The notes below the pieces were generated by a model. The model was not told the DNA's origin. It made no database searches and saw nothing but the letters and a program-made list of their open reading frames with translations. Positions 17,931 through 26,672 of a stretch of DNA of 64,000 bases are shown here, in pieces. Source of the DNA: Ruminococcus sp. AM36-2AA. Its GTDB lineage: Bacteria; Bacillota; Clostridia; Lachnospirales; Lachnospiraceae. The position numbers were made by a program, and so were the translations under genes. The stretch lies in the NCBI RefSeq assembly GCF_003461955.1, contig NZ_QTYB01000001.1, positions 116,332 to 180,331 of the forward strand, read 5' to 3'. Position 1 is the first letter of the stretch. Each line of letters begins with the position of its first letter.

Positions 17931-19106
17931 ATGATTAAACAGTATAAGCTGCGGTTTTACAACTTTCGTCTGGTAGTTTTTCTTCTGGCGATCAGCTTTA
18001 TTGGAATCCATCTTGTAGGAACAGCTGCCGATTATCTTCGCACCCGTCAGCTTCTGGGTGTAATCATTGGAGTAGTCTTTATGCTGCTTCTTTCACTGAT
18101 GGACTACTCCTGGTTGCTGAATTTTCAATGGATCATGTATGGTTTTAATATTGTAATGCTTCTGGCGGTTCGTTTCTTCGGCTCAAGTGCCAACGGCGCA
18201 GCAAGATGGGTGGATCTTGGTTTTATTCGCTTCCAGCCGACAGAGTTATCTAAAATCATCATTATCCTGTTTTTTGCAAAATTTTTCATGGATCACGAAG
18301 ATGATCTGAATACATTGAAAACTCTGGCACAGTCAGCAGTTCTTCTGGTAATTCCGTTAATGTTGATCTATGTACAGCCAGATATGAAAAATACAATTAC
18401 TGTAGTAATTCTGTTCTGTATTCTGATCTATATTGCAGGACTCAGTTACAAAATTATCGGAGGAGCGGCTCTGATTGCAATTCCTCTTGCAATTATTTTT
18501 CTGTCGATTGTTGTACAGCCGGATCAGAAACTGATTCAGGATTATCAGAGAAACCGTATTATGTCGTTCCTGTATCCGGAGAACGAAGAATATGCGGATG
18601 ATATTGAACAGCAGAACAACTCAAAAACAGCGATTGCCTCCGGAGAACTTGTAGGACGTGCTTTCAGTAATGACACAAGTGTTACTTCCGTGAATGATGG
18701 AAACTTTGTTTCTGAGAATCAGACAGACTTTATTTTTGCAGTGGCAGGAGAGCAATATGGATTTATTGGCTGTACTCTGATCGTGCTGCTGCTGTTTCTG
18801 ATTACTTTTGAATGTATCCGGATGAGCCTTCGGGCCAAGGATCTTGCCGGAAAGATCATATGTTGTGGAGTGGGAAGCATTGTTTCCATACAGAGTTTTA
18901 TCAATATCTGTGTTGCTACCGGACTTGCGCCTAATACCGGTACTCCGCTGCCTTTTGTAAGCTATGGTCTTACCTCTCTGATCAGTCTGTTCATTGGTAT
19001 GGGACTTGTTCTCAATGTAGGACTGCAGAGCAGTGCATATAATAAAGAATTACAGAAGAAAGAGCAGAAAAAGGATGCCTACTTTCGGAAAGAGGAATAT
19101 TTATGA
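17931..19106 (+). CDS. rodA: SEDS glycosyltransferase RodA
   Basis: Polytopic SEDS-family peptidoglycan glycan polymerase acting with PBP2. About ten hydrophobic helices are visible. The family blocks SANGAARWVDLGFIRFQPTE, QPDMKNTITVV and TGLAPNTGTPLPFVSYGLTS (C-terminal SEDS motif) are all present. Its place after mrdA and minDE favours RodA over FtsW or SpoVE. It begins 3 nt after the minE stop and overlaps the carboxypeptidase start by 4 nt. The length of 391 residues is typical. Confidence 0.92.
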   Translation: MIKQYKLRFYNFRLVVFLLAISFIGIHLVGTAADYLRTRQLLGVIIGVVFMLLLSLMDYSWLLNFQWIMYGFNIVMLLAVRFFGSSANGAARWVDLGFIRFQPTELSKIIIILFFAKFFMDHEDDLNTLKTLAQSAVLLVIPLMLIYVQPDMKNTITVVILFCILIYIAGLSYKIIGGAALIAIPLAIIFLSIVVQPDQKLIQDYQRNRIMSFLYPENEEYADDIEQQNNSKTAIASGELVGRAFSNDTSVTSVNDGNFVSENQTDFIFAVAGEQYGFIGCTLIVLLLFLITFECIRMSLRAKDLAGKIICCGVGSIVSIQSFINICVATGLAPNTGTPLPFVSYGLTSLISLFIGMGLVLNVGLQSSAYNKELQKKEQKKDAYFRKEEYL

Positions 19107-20272
19107 CACATAAAGAACCTGTGAAAAAAACTGCACGTCCTGGAAGTACTCCCGGACATCGGTCTTCCAAAGCCGCAACTCGCACAGCTTCCGCTGGGAA
19201 AGACAGAGTTTCTGATCCATCTGCAAAAGCTGTTCCCTCCAGGCGCAAAACACAATCAGTCAGAATGAAACGGATGCGCCGCAAAAAGATCCGCAATACC
19301 GTTCTTCTGCTTCTTCTGCTGGTCGTCCTGTGTGGAGCAGGGGGATTTGGAGTCTACATGTTAAAAGGCGGGAATTTTTCCACCCCGGTTAATTCTTTCA
19401 ACGCCTTTTCCGAATTTGATAATACACTGGTCTCAAAAGAGGAACAGAGAGCAGAGGGCTTTGCTCAGAATCTCTGCGTTGTTACCAAGGATGTTCCTCT
19501 GGACTCGGTCAGTCTGGATGATAACCAGTCCGGTGTTCTTTTGAACCTCAGTGACAAAAAGGTCCTCTATGCAAAAGGTGCCTACAATAAGGTATATCCA
19601 GCCAGTATCACAAAGATCATGACCGCAATGCTGGCTCTGAAATACGGCAATATGGATGATACCGTAACGATCTCCCAGGAAAATGTTACGCTGGAATCCG
19701 GGTCACAGGTTGCAGGTTTTATGGAAGGCGACCAGGTCACCATGGACCAGCTGCTTCACTGCCTTCTGGTCTATTCCGCCAATGATGCAGCTTCTGCCAT
19801 TGCAGAACATGTAGGCGGTTCCACAGATAAATTTGTGGAAATGATGAACAGTTTTGCCGCTGAGCTTGGATGCACAGGAACTCATTTTACCAATCCTCAT
19901 GGCCTTCAGGACGAAAATCATTATACAACGCCTTATGATATCTATCTGATGTTAAAAGAGGCGCTGAATTATCCGGAATTTACAGACATCACGCAGATGT
20001 CGTCCTATACAGTTACCTACAAACATTCGGATGGCTCAGATGCAAGTACTACCTTAACCGCTACTGACCATTACCTTACCGGTGAGGCCACAACACCGAA
20101 GGATGTCACCATCCTCGGTGGAAAAACAGGAACAACGGATAAAGCAGGAAACTGTCTGGCTCTTTTAAGCCAGAATGCTTACGGAAAGCCTTTTATTTCC
20201 ATTGTTATGGGTGCATCTTCCAAAGATGTTCTGTATCAGGAAATGACATCATTGCTTCAGAATATCAACTGA
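19103..20272 (+). CDS. D-alanyl-D-alanine carboxypeptidase (DacA-type)
   Basis: Low-molecular-weight penicillin-binding protein that trims the pentapeptide stem. Catalytic motifs are SITK at 168-171, SAN at 225-227 and KTG at 341-343. A long, very basic cytoplasmic tail (residues 1-65, rich in Lys/Arg/Ser) precedes one transmembrane helix at about 68-90, so this is a signal-anchored protein and not one with a cleaved signal peptide. The usual C-terminal PBP5 stalk domain is missing. It overlaps rodA by 4 nt, tying it to the cell-shape operon. Confidence 0.88.
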   Translation: MTHKEPVKKTARPGSTPGHRSSKAATRTASAGKDRVSDPSAKAVPSRRKTQSVRMKRMRRKKIRNTVLLLLLLVVLCGAGGFGVYMLKGGNFSTPVNSFNAFSEFDNTLVSKEEQRAEGFAQNLCVVTKDVPLDSVSLDDNQSGVLLNLSDKKVLYAKGAYNKVYPASITKIMTAMLALKYGNMDDTVTISQENVTLESGSQVAGFMEGDQVTMDQLLHCLLVYSANDAASAIAEHVGGSTDKFVEMMNSFAAELGCTGTHFTNPHGLQDENHYTTPYDIYLMLKEALNYPEFTDITQMSSYTVTYKHSDGSDASTTLTATDHYLTGEATTPKDVTILGGKTGTTDKAGNCLALLSQNAYGKPFISIVMGASSKDVLYQEMTSLLQNIN

Positions 20273-20306
20273 CAGAAAATCATTACATCATAAGGAGGAC
20301 AAGGCA

Positions 20307-20882
20307 ATGATCATTACAATTGACAGACAATGTGGATGTGGCGGGCACCGTGTAGGTGTTCTGCTGGCAGAAAAACTGGGACTGGAGCTTTATGACAAAA
20401 AGAAGCTTCTGGAAGAATCAAAAAAAATCGGTAAATTCGAGGAAAACAGCGATTTCTTTGATGAAAAATCGGTAAACAGCCTGTTATATTCCATCGCAAT
20501 GAATTATGGTGAAAGAAATCCAATGACGAATTCATTCAGCCTGGTACGGGAACTTACCAAAGGAAAATCTGTTGTTATGATCGGACGATGTGCCAATATC
20601 ATATATCAGGATATGCCAGATGTCACCACTGTTTATCTCCATGCAGATATGGAACATCGGGTACATCGTATTATGGAGCGCGACCATGTTTCTGATAAAG
20701 AAGCACGAAAACAGATCCGGGAAACAGACAAAAAAAGAGAGCAGTTCCATAAATCCTGCACCAATACCTCCTGGAGTGATTCGAACCAGTATCAGCTGTC
20801 TATTGATACCGGTCTTGTGGGCATCGAACAATCTGTTCAGCTGATCATTGATTACATTAATCTGAAGAAAAAAAGTATCTGA
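20307..20882 (+). CDS. Cytidylate kinase-like family protein
   Basis: Small P-loop protein of the cytidylate-kinase-like (AAA_26) family. It begins MIITIDRQCGCGGHRVG, a phosphate-binding loop without the usual GKS/T, and continues VVMIGRCANIIYQD and HRIMERDHVSDKEARKQI, which resemble the NMP-binding and lid regions. Its substrate is not known and it is distinct from true Cmk. TAAGGAGG stands 9 nt before the ATG. A paralogue lies at 43236-43877. It is the last gene before a strong terminator. The length is 191 residues. Confidence 0.8.
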   Translation: MIITIDRQCGCGGHRVGVLLAEKLGLELYDKKKLLEESKKIGKFEENSDFFDEKSVNSLLYSIAMNYGERNPMTNSFSLVRELTKGKSVVMIGRCANIIYQDMPDVTTVYLHADMEHRVHRIMERDHVSDKEARKQIRETDKKREQFHKSCTNTSWSDSNQYQLSIDTGLVGIEQSVQLIIDYINLKKKSI

Positions 20883-20914
20883 ACCAGACAATAAGATTCA
20901 TCTGTCAGGCAGAT

Positions 20915-20972
20915 AAAAAAACAGGTACGCTGTGAGTTGGTCAAACCTGCTCATGAAGCGTACCTGTTTTTT
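20915..20972. terminator. Bidirectional terminator
   Basis: Arms AAAAAACAGGTACGCT (from 20915) and AGCGTACCTGTTTTTT (20957-20972) pair perfectly. A-runs on one side and T-runs on the other let it end transcription both from the cell-shape operon and from the convergent minus-strand gene. Confidence 0.9.
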
Positions 20973-20996
20973 ATTTATGCATGTGTTTTCTGAAGA

Positions 20997-21503
20997 TCAG
21001 TAGACTTCTACGGTATCATCTCCGGTATCTCCGGAACTACTGTCATCCAGTTCCGAATCAGAATTGTCACCGGTATCCGTACCATCATCAACAACATCAC
21101 CAGTATCATTATCGGATATATCACCAGTATCTCCTGTATCATCTCCCTGTGAAGTATCTGGATCAGAAGTGTCATTAACGTTCCCGTCATCAGGAGTATA
21201 TCCCTGATCGTAATTTCCGTCGTCTCCGGTATCTGGATCACCGGTATCTGTGTTATCATCGGAATCATCCGATCCACTGTAATAACTGTCTTCCGTATAG
21301 ATTGGAAAATCAGCACTGTCAGAATCTGCATCTACGGATCCCTGTGAAGTTGAGTCAGGAACGGGCTCCGCTGCGTTGTTATCCGGAATTGCCGTAAGAT
21401 GAGAAATGTTTCCATCTTTGGGGACCACAATATAAATCCCAAGCATTACAATACATAATGCCATGGCAAGTCCGGCGATCTTCATTTCTTCCATATGTTT
21501 CAT
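20997..21503 (-). CDS. Membrane-anchored acidic Asp/Gly/Thr/Ser-repeat protein
   Basis: Not a recognised family. Residues 8-28 (IAGLAMALCIVMLGIYIVV) form one transmembrane segment, after which the remaining 130 residues are almost entirely Asp, Gly, Ser, Thr and Asn with recurring TGD, DTGD and SDD units. The protein should be an extracellular or cell-wall-spanning, highly negatively charged and disordered tail, possibly a calcium-binding or spacer segment. The ATG at 21503 has AGGGAG 10 nt upstream. The earlier in-frame ATG at 21524 lies only a few bases from a TATAAT box and cannot be in the message. The gene stands alone. Confidence 0.7.
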   Translation of the reverse strand: MKHMEEMKIAGLAMALCIVMLGIYIVVPKDGNISHLTAIPDNNAAEPVPDSTSQGSVDADSDSADFPIYTEDSYYSGSDDSDDNTDTGDPDTGDDGNYDQGYTPDDGNVNDTSDPDTSQGDDTGDTGDISDNDTGDVVDDGTDTGDNSDSELDDSSSGDTGDDTVEVY

Positions 21504-21532
21504 AGACGTCAGTCTCCCTGTCATTTTTTTGT

Positions 21533-21563
21533 ATTATAGCACAGAACCAGTCGTATTTGTAAA
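21533..21563 (-). promoter_or_regulatory. Promoter of acidic-protein gene
   Basis: On the minus strand TATAAT lies at 21538-21533 and TTTACA at 21563-21558, with a 19-bp spacer. Its position excludes the ATG at 21524 as start codon of the downstream gene. Confidence 0.6.
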
Positions 21564-21602
21564 CCTGTTGTTGTTTTTCATGAAATTTATTTTTGGGCAG
21601 TG

Positions 21603-21631
21603 TAGACACATTTTCCCTTCGTGTTTATAAT
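21603..21631 (+). promoter_or_regulatory. Promoter for HD hydrolase-dinB
   Basis: TAGACA (21603-21608), 17-bp spacer, TATAAT (21626-21631). It is divergent from the acidic-protein promoter and 62 nt before the HD gene. Confidence 0.7.
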
Positions 21632-21693
21632 AAACAATAAGATTGATTTCCATGTAGCCATCGAGTATTTTACACAGAAAGGCAGGATATTTC

Positions 21694-22263
21694 ATGAGTA
21701 ACTGTATCACCACTTATACGGGAAAACATTTTGATCCCACACAACCTGAAAAAGAACGGATCTGCATAGTTGATATCGCACATGCCCTTTCTCTTTTATG
21801 CCGCGGAAATGGCCATGTAAAGACCTTTTTTTCCGTAGGACAGCATTGTATCCTCTGTGCAAAGGAAGCCATGGCCCGTGGCTTGCCAAGACGTCTTGCA
21901 CTGGCAGCTCTTCTTCATGATGCCAGTGAATGCTATATGTCTGATGTTCCCAGACCGTTTAAAAAAAGCCTTCCCGAATATCAGCGACAGGAAGAAAAGC
22001 TTCTTTGCATCATATATGAAAAATATCTGGGCACCGGACTTTCTGCCAAAGAGGAGCAACAGCTGAAAAACATTGATAATGATCTTCTCTGGTATGATCT
22101 GAAATTTCTTCTCAACGAAGAACCGCCGCAGCCCAAACCATCGGTCTGTGTTCCCATAGATTATACAGTCCGTCCTTTCCAGGAAGTGGAAGACGAATAT
22201 CGGATGTTATTTAAGCAATTGCGGGCGGATATTCACAATTCAGATTTACTTGATCATGATTGA
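21694..22263 (+). CDS. HD-domain phosphohydrolase (YfbR-like)
   Basis: Metal-dependent phosphohydrolase of the HD superfamily. The metal ligands are visible as HALS near residue 30, a further His in FFSVGQHC, and LLHDASECYMSDVPRPFK near residue 73. The last motif resembles YfbR and related 5'-nucleotidases, but the substrate cannot be told from sequence. GAAAGGCAGG precedes the start. The stop overlaps the region just before dinB, so the two are co-transcribed. The length of 189 residues is in range. Confidence 0.78.
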   Translation: MSNCITTYTGKHFDPTQPEKERICIVDIAHALSLLCRGNGHVKTFFSVGQHCILCAKEAMARGLPRRLALAALLHDASECYMSDVPRPFKKSLPEYQRQEEKLLCIIYEKYLGTGLSAKEEQQLKNIDNDLLWYDLKFLLNEEPPQPKPSVCVPIDYTVRPFQEVEDEYRMLFKQLRADIHNSDLLDHD

Positions 22264-22277
22264 AAGAAGAAGTATGT

Positions 22278-23519
22278 ATGGAACGATTGATTTTTCATGT
22301 TGATGTAAACAGTGCCTTCCTTTCCTGGGAAGCCACCCGAAGAGTAAAGCAGGGACTTCCGGATCTCCGTGAAATTCCTTCCTGCATTGGCGGAGATCCC
22401 AGAAAACGGACCGGCATCGTAGTTGCCAAATCCATCCCTGCAAAAAAATACGGGATCCAGACAGGAGAACCAATGGCTATGGCCTTTCGTAAATGCCCGG
22501 AACTGATATCCGTTCCGGCAGATTTTGAGCTTTATGATAAATATTCAAGGTCTTTCAAAAGTATCTGTGCATCCTATGCCCCTGTGATGGAATCCTTTTC
22601 CATTGATGAGGTATTTCTGGATATGACTGGCACCTCCTACATTTACCCGGATCCGATTGTAACTGCCCATGAGCTGAAAGATAAGATACGGACCGAACTG
22701 GGATTCACTGTAAATATCGGCATCTCTGTCAATAAACTGCTGGCAAAAATGGCCTCAGATTTTGAAAAGCCGGATAAAGTACACACCCTGTTCCCGGAAG
22801 AGATCCCTGTAAAAATGTGGCCACTTCCCGTAAGAGATCTTCTTTTCCTTGGAAAATCCTCTGAAAAGAAGCTTAAGGAGGCGGGTATACGAACCATCGG
22901 TGATCTTGCCCATGAGAAAAAGCCCAAGATCCAGGCACTTCTGGGTGAAAAAGCAGGACAGCAGTTATACCGGTACGCCCGCGGTCTGGATGACTCCCCG
23001 GTAAAAATGAAACCAGATGAAGCTAAGGGATTCAGTCTGGAAACAACCTTTAATGATGATCTGGTATCCATGGAGCAGGCGCTTCCGATCCTTCTGGAAC
23101 AATGCGATGTCCTTGCTGCTCGTATGCGCCGCAAAAAGAAAAAATGTACCTGCATCTCTGTAACCTTTCGAACGCTGGATTTCCAGAACAGATCACACCA
23201 GATGAAACTGAAAAACGCCACAGACATCACCGACGAAATTTATTTCCACGCCCGAAAGCTTCTTGAAGAATCCTGGAGAGGACAGCCGCTGCGTCTTCTG
23301 GGGGTATCACTTACCGGACTTACCGACGACTCCTTTGAACAATTATCATTCTTTGAAGATACCAGGGAAAAAGAACGCCGCCAGAAACTGGATGCAGCCC
23401 TGGATTCTATCCGACTTAAATACGGAAATGACAAGGTTACCCGCGCCAGTATCATGAACAGTACCGCCCGGATCGGGAGAAAAGCAAAAGCACAGATGGA
23501 AAATGAGAGAGAACAGTAA
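22278..23519 (+). CDS. dinB: DNA polymerase IV (Y-family)
   Basis: Translesion DNA polymerase. It begins MERLIFHVDVNSAFLSWEA with the first catalytic Asp. PKAKKYGIQTGEPM-like fingers follow, then FSIDEVFLDMTG with the catalytic Asp-Glu pair, GISVNKLLAKMASDFEKPD and a little-finger domain. The ATG at 22278 fits the family N-terminus and has GAAAGAAG upstream; the in-frame ATG at 22260 adds six unconserved residues. At 413 residues it is complete. No LexA box was seen in its promoter, although a lexA gene is in this window. Confidence 0.92.
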   Translation: MERLIFHVDVNSAFLSWEATRRVKQGLPDLREIPSCIGGDPRKRTGIVVAKSIPAKKYGIQTGEPMAMAFRKCPELISVPADFELYDKYSRSFKSICASYAPVMESFSIDEVFLDMTGTSYIYPDPIVTAHELKDKIRTELGFTVNIGISVNKLLAKMASDFEKPDKVHTLFPEEIPVKMWPLPVRDLLFLGKSSEKKLKEAGIRTIGDLAHEKKPKIQALLGEKAGQQLYRYARGLDDSPVKMKPDEAKGFSLETTFNDDLVSMEQALPILLEQCDVLAARMRRKKKKCTCISVTFRTLDFQNRSHQMKLKNATDITDEIYFHARKLLEESWRGQPLRLLGVSLTGLTDDSFEQLSFFEDTREKERRQKLDAALDSIRLKYGNDKVTRASIMNSTARIGRKAKAQMENEREQ

Positions 23520-23557
23520 TATTTAATGAAAATTTACCAGAATTTTCAAAAAACCTC

Positions 23558-23586
23558 TTGCATTTTTATTCAAAACGCACTATAAT
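23558..23586 (+). promoter_or_regulatory. Promoter of small P-loop gene
   Basis: TTGCAT (23558-23563), a 17-bp AT-rich spacer, then TATAAT (23581-23586). A strong consensus-like promoter. Confidence 0.75.
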
Positions 23587-23648
23587 TTGAAACATATCAA
23601 TAGCAATTTTATTCAAAATTATTATATGTGTCTAAGGAGGAAAACAGG

Positions 23649-24068
23649 ATGGTTGAACTGATCGTAGGAAAGAAAGGCAAAGGAAAAACAAAAGTACTGT
23701 TAGACAAAGTAAATGGAGCTGTTAAGGACGCCAACGGCAGCATTGTTTACTTAGACAAGAGCACCAAACACATGTATGAGTTGAACAACAAGGTCCGCCT
23801 CATCGATGTTTCCGGATTTCCGGTTAAGAATGCGGACGAATTCGTAGGATTTATCTGTGGTATCCTCTCTCAGGATCATGATCTGGAGCAGGTATATCTG
23901 GACAGCTTCCTTACAACAGCCAAACTTGAAGGAAAGGATGCAACCGGAACACTGGATCAGTTAAGTGCCATCGGTGAAACCTTCAAAGTTTCCTTTATTA
24001 TCAGTATGTCTCTGGATAAAGAAGAAGTTCCGGCAGCATATCAGGATAAGATTATCTGCGCATTATAA
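23649..24068 (+). CDS. Small P-loop ATP-binding protein of unknown role
   Basis: A 139-residue protein with a Walker A-like GKKGKGKTKVL at residues 7-17 and a possible Walker B strand at LEQVYLDSFL near 85. I do not recognise a characterised family, and old PilT-like labels for such proteins are not supported here. The ATG at 23649 is chosen because TAAGGAGG stands about 11 nt upstream. The gene has its own strong promoter and terminator, which suggests steady expression as a single unit. It appears complete and soluble, with no membrane segment. Confidence 0.7.
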   Translation: MVELIVGKKGKGKTKVLLDKVNGAVKDANGSIVYLDKSTKHMYELNNKVRLIDVSGFPVKNADEFVGFICGILSQDHDLEQVYLDSFLTTAKLEGKDATGTLDQLSAIGETFKVSFIISMSLDKEEVPAAYQDKIICAL

Positions 24069-24126
24069 TAAAATTGAATATGAACGTCCTATTTTGTACA
24101 TAAAACATAAAAGAACGTAAATTTTA

Positions 24127-24158
24127 AAGGGATCTGTCGCAGGGCAGATTCCTTTTTT
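24127..24158 (+). terminator. Rho-independent terminator
   Basis: GGGATCTG (24129-24136) pairs with CAGATTCC (24145-24152) with one G-T pair, and six T residues follow. Confidence 0.8.
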
Positions 24159-24230
24159 AATCGAATAACTGCTTCACAGTTATTCGATTATGAGCAAGTA
24201 GCGAATGCGGATTGCGAATATCCTCTTGAT
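24159..24230 (+). repeat. Dispersed palindromic repeat, copy A, with adjoining hairpin
   Basis: AATCGAATAACTG (24159-24171) and CAGTTATTCGATT (24177-24189) form a perfect 13-bp hairpin. It runs into GAGCAAGTAGCGAATGCGGA, the repeat shared with copies at 39798 and 51107. The right arm has decayed here (ATCCTCTTGAT in place of ATCCGCTTGAC). With the MerR-type promoter and terminator it fills the 308-bp gap before the MATE gene. Confidence 0.7.
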
Positions 24231-24271
24231 TGCAAGCCGATTCCTCATATGGTAAATCACGCAAAAAAGCA

Positions 24272-24302
24272 TTGACATTACAACCGTTATAAGGTTTAAA
24301 TT
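24272..24302 (+). promoter_or_regulatory. MerR-type promoter with 19-bp spacer and dyad operator
   Basis: TTGACA (24272-24277) and TAAATT (24297-24302) are separated by 19 bp, too long for normal use but the hallmark of promoters that MerR-family activators untwist. The spacer contains the dyad AACC (24282-24285), GTTATAA, GGTT (24293-24296). A BmrR-like MerR gene is the last member of the same transcription unit. Confidence 0.75.
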
Positions 24303-24376
24303 ATATCCGGGAGGTTATCTGACCGGGAATATTGCCATCCGGCTAATACATCCGACCGATCAGACAAAAGAGAATC

Positions 24377-25747
24377 ATGGAAAAAAATCTTACAACCGGA
24401 AATATCTTTAAAACTATTGTGTACTTTGCCCTGCCATACCTGTTATCTTATTTTCTTCAGACACTTTACGGAATGGCAGATCTTTTTATCATCGGACAGT
24501 TTGACCATGTTGATGCCATCACTGCTGTATCAAACGGAAGCCAGGTCATGCATATGTTAACAGTCATTATTGTAGGACTGGCCATGGGCGCAACCGTTAC
24601 CATCAGCCGGGCTGTCGGCGCAGACAGGAAGCTGGACGCAGCCAGAGCTATCGGAAACACGGTCACATTATTCATGGCTGTTTCCATTCTTTTTACGCTC
24701 CTGCTTCTTCTCCTCGTCAGGCCCATTGTTGTACTGATCGGTATCCCGACAGAAGCGGTGACAGGTACCACACAATATCTTATCATCTGTTTTATCGGAA
24801 TTCCCTTTATTACAGCTTATAACATAATCAGCTCCATATTCCGTGGCATTGGTGATTCCAAAACTCCCATGTATTTTGTGGCCATTGCCTGTGCTGCCAA
24901 TATTGTACTGGATTACGTTTTCATTGGCTTTTTCCATATGGGACCATCCGGAGCAGCCCTTGGAACCACACTTGCCCAAACTCTCAGTGTGATCATTGCC
25001 CTGATATTCATTTGCCACAGAGAAACCTGAATCCATCTTACAGGAAAAGATTTCCGCCCGGATCCTCGTGTGATGACGCAGATCCTGAAAATCGGAATCC
25101 CGGTAGCTGTACAGGATGGATGTATCCAGGTTGCATTTATTGTGATCACGGTGATCGCCAATCACAGGGGATTAAATGACGCAGCTGCTGTTGGTATCGT
25201 GGAAAAAGTGATCAGCGCTGTCTTTCTGGTTCCGTCTTCCATGCTGGCTGCGGTCTCTGCTCTGGCTGCTCAGAATATCGGTGCCGGGAAGCATGACCGT
25301 GCGGCAAAAACGCTCCAGTACAGCATCCTGATCACAAGTGTTTACGGAATCATTATCTCATTGATCGTTCAGTTTACCGCTCCACATATCCTTCAGGCAT
25401 TTACCGGAGATGACACGGTCGTACTTCTTGGCACTCAGTATATCCATTCCTATATCTGGGACTGCATTTTTGCAGGCATCCATTTCAGCTTTACCGGATA
25501 TTTCTGTGCATATGGAAAATCCTATATTGGTTTTATCCACAATATCATTGCCATTATTCTGGTCCGTATCCCGGGATCTTATCTGGCTTCCAGATATTTT
25601 CCCCATACGCTGTTCCCTATGGGAATGGCAGCGCCGGCAGGTTCTCTGCTTTCGGTTCTGATCTGCCTGATCGCCTATTTCTGGTTGAAACACCATGCCG
25701 GTCCTGGTCCTGTATCCAGATGCAAAGGAGATTCCAATGGAAGATAA
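24377..25747 (+). pseudogene. MATE efflux transporter interrupted by one in-frame TGA
   Basis: Both halves are in one frame and together make about 456 codons, the normal length of a MATE multidrug/Na+ antiporter. Residues 1-217 hold six hydrophobic segments (PYLLSYFLQTLYGMADLFII, GMGATVTISRAVGA-like, SSIFRGIGDSKTPMYF). Codon 218 (25028-25030) is TGA. The frame then continues IHLTGKDFRPDPRVMTQILK and the second six-helix half, ending at 25747. The gene is intact apart from this codon, so it is a recent nonsense mutation, a sequencing error, or less likely a recoding event. It overlaps the MerR gene by 11 nt and would be its target. Confidence 0.82.
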
Positions 25748-26561
25748 AAAATTATTTCTTATCGGAGAAGTAGCCAAAATGTTCCATATCAGTATGGGGA
25801 CTCTCCGCCACTATGAGCAGGCTGGTCTTTTAACACCGGAATATACAGACCCGGACACTGGATACCGGTATTATGGCACCAGACAGTTTGAGCTTCTCAA
25901 CACCATACGTTATCTCAGAGTCCTGGATTTTCCACTCGCCCAGATCAAAGCTTTTCTGGATAACCGTGATACCGATGTGATCGAAGAAAAGCTGGTCCAT
26001 CAGAAAGAAGTGATCGCAAGGAAGCAAAAAGAGCTGGAGCTGATCTCCCGAAAGATCGACCATCGCCTGGAACAGCTCCGGGATGCCATGAATTCCAGGC
26101 TTGATGTGATCCAAACTGTCGAAATTCCCGAAAGCCGCGTTGTCTGGCTCCGGGATTCCCTGCATCCGAAAACATATCTGGATCTTGAGAATTCCATCCG
26201 AAAACTGGTAGAAAATCAGAAGGAATCTCTGGTTTTTATGGGAAAGATCGGAATCGGGATCTCCAAAGAACAGCTTTCCCAAAAATCTTTTCAGGATTAC
26301 GACCGGATCTTTCTTCTTCTGGATCAGGAAGACCGATATGACGGAGAAACGGAAACTTTTCCCAGACAGACCTGCGTAACCATCCGTTTCTGCGGAAGCC
26401 ACAGGGAAGCACCGGCTTATTATCAGAAACTCCTTGCATACATTGAAGAGAAAAAACTCTGTATCACCGGATTTTCCAGAGAAACCACGTTGATCGATTA
26501 TGGAATTACAAACAATACCGATAAATTTGTTACGGAAATCCAGATTCCGGTGAATATCTGA
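25737..26561 (+). CDS. MerR-family regulator, BmrR-like with C-terminal effector domain
   Basis: The N-terminal winged helix (IGEVAKMFHISMGTLRHYEQ, GYRYYGTRQFELLNTIRYLR) is typical MerR. A long dimerisation helix covers about residues 75-120. The last 150 residues resemble the GyrI-like effector domain of BmrR, which senses drugs. The ATG at 25737 has AAAGGAG 6 nt upstream and lies inside the end of the MATE gene. It should activate the 19-bp-spacer promoter at 24272 and so regulate itself and the pump. The length is 274 residues; the inducer is unknown. Confidence 0.87.
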   Translation: MEDKKLFLIGEVAKMFHISMGTLRHYEQAGLLTPEYTDPDTGYRYYGTRQFELLNTIRYLRVLDFPLAQIKAFLDNRDTDVIEEKLVHQKEVIARKQKELELISRKIDHRLEQLRDAMNSRLDVIQTVEIPESRVVWLRDSLHPKTYLDLENSIRKLVENQKESLVFMGKIGIGISKEQLSQKSFQDYDRIFLLLDQEDRYDGETETFPRQTCVTIRFCGSHREAPAYYQKLLAYIEEKKLCITGFSRETTLIDYGITNNTDKFVTEIQIPVNI

Positions 26562-26568
26562 AATTTAT

Positions 26569-26616
26569 GCCTTCTTATGGAGTGCTTTTTTAGCTTCCAG
26601 TGAGGAGGCTTTGTTT
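26569..26616 (+). terminator. Terminator after MerR gene
   Basis: GCCTTCTTATGGA (26569-26581) pairs with TCCAGTGAGGAGGC (26596-26609) with G-T pairs and one bulge; TTTGTTT follows. Confidence 0.65.
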
Positions 26617-26639
26617 ATTCTTCATTTCTGTGGTATACT
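26611..26639 (+). promoter_or_regulatory. Promoter of MYG1-family gene
   Basis: TTGTTT (26611-26616), 17-bp spacer ending TGG, then TATACT (26634-26639), an extended -10. It overlaps the tail of the preceding terminator. Confidence 0.6.
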
Positions 26640-26672
26640 GAATGGCAAAATAAACATACAGGAGCGTTTCTT

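Noticed and set aside
25070..25747. Second MATE half as an independent gene
   Set aside because: It is in the same frame as the first half, separated by one TGA, and its ATG has no strong ribosome site; one broken gene is simpler.
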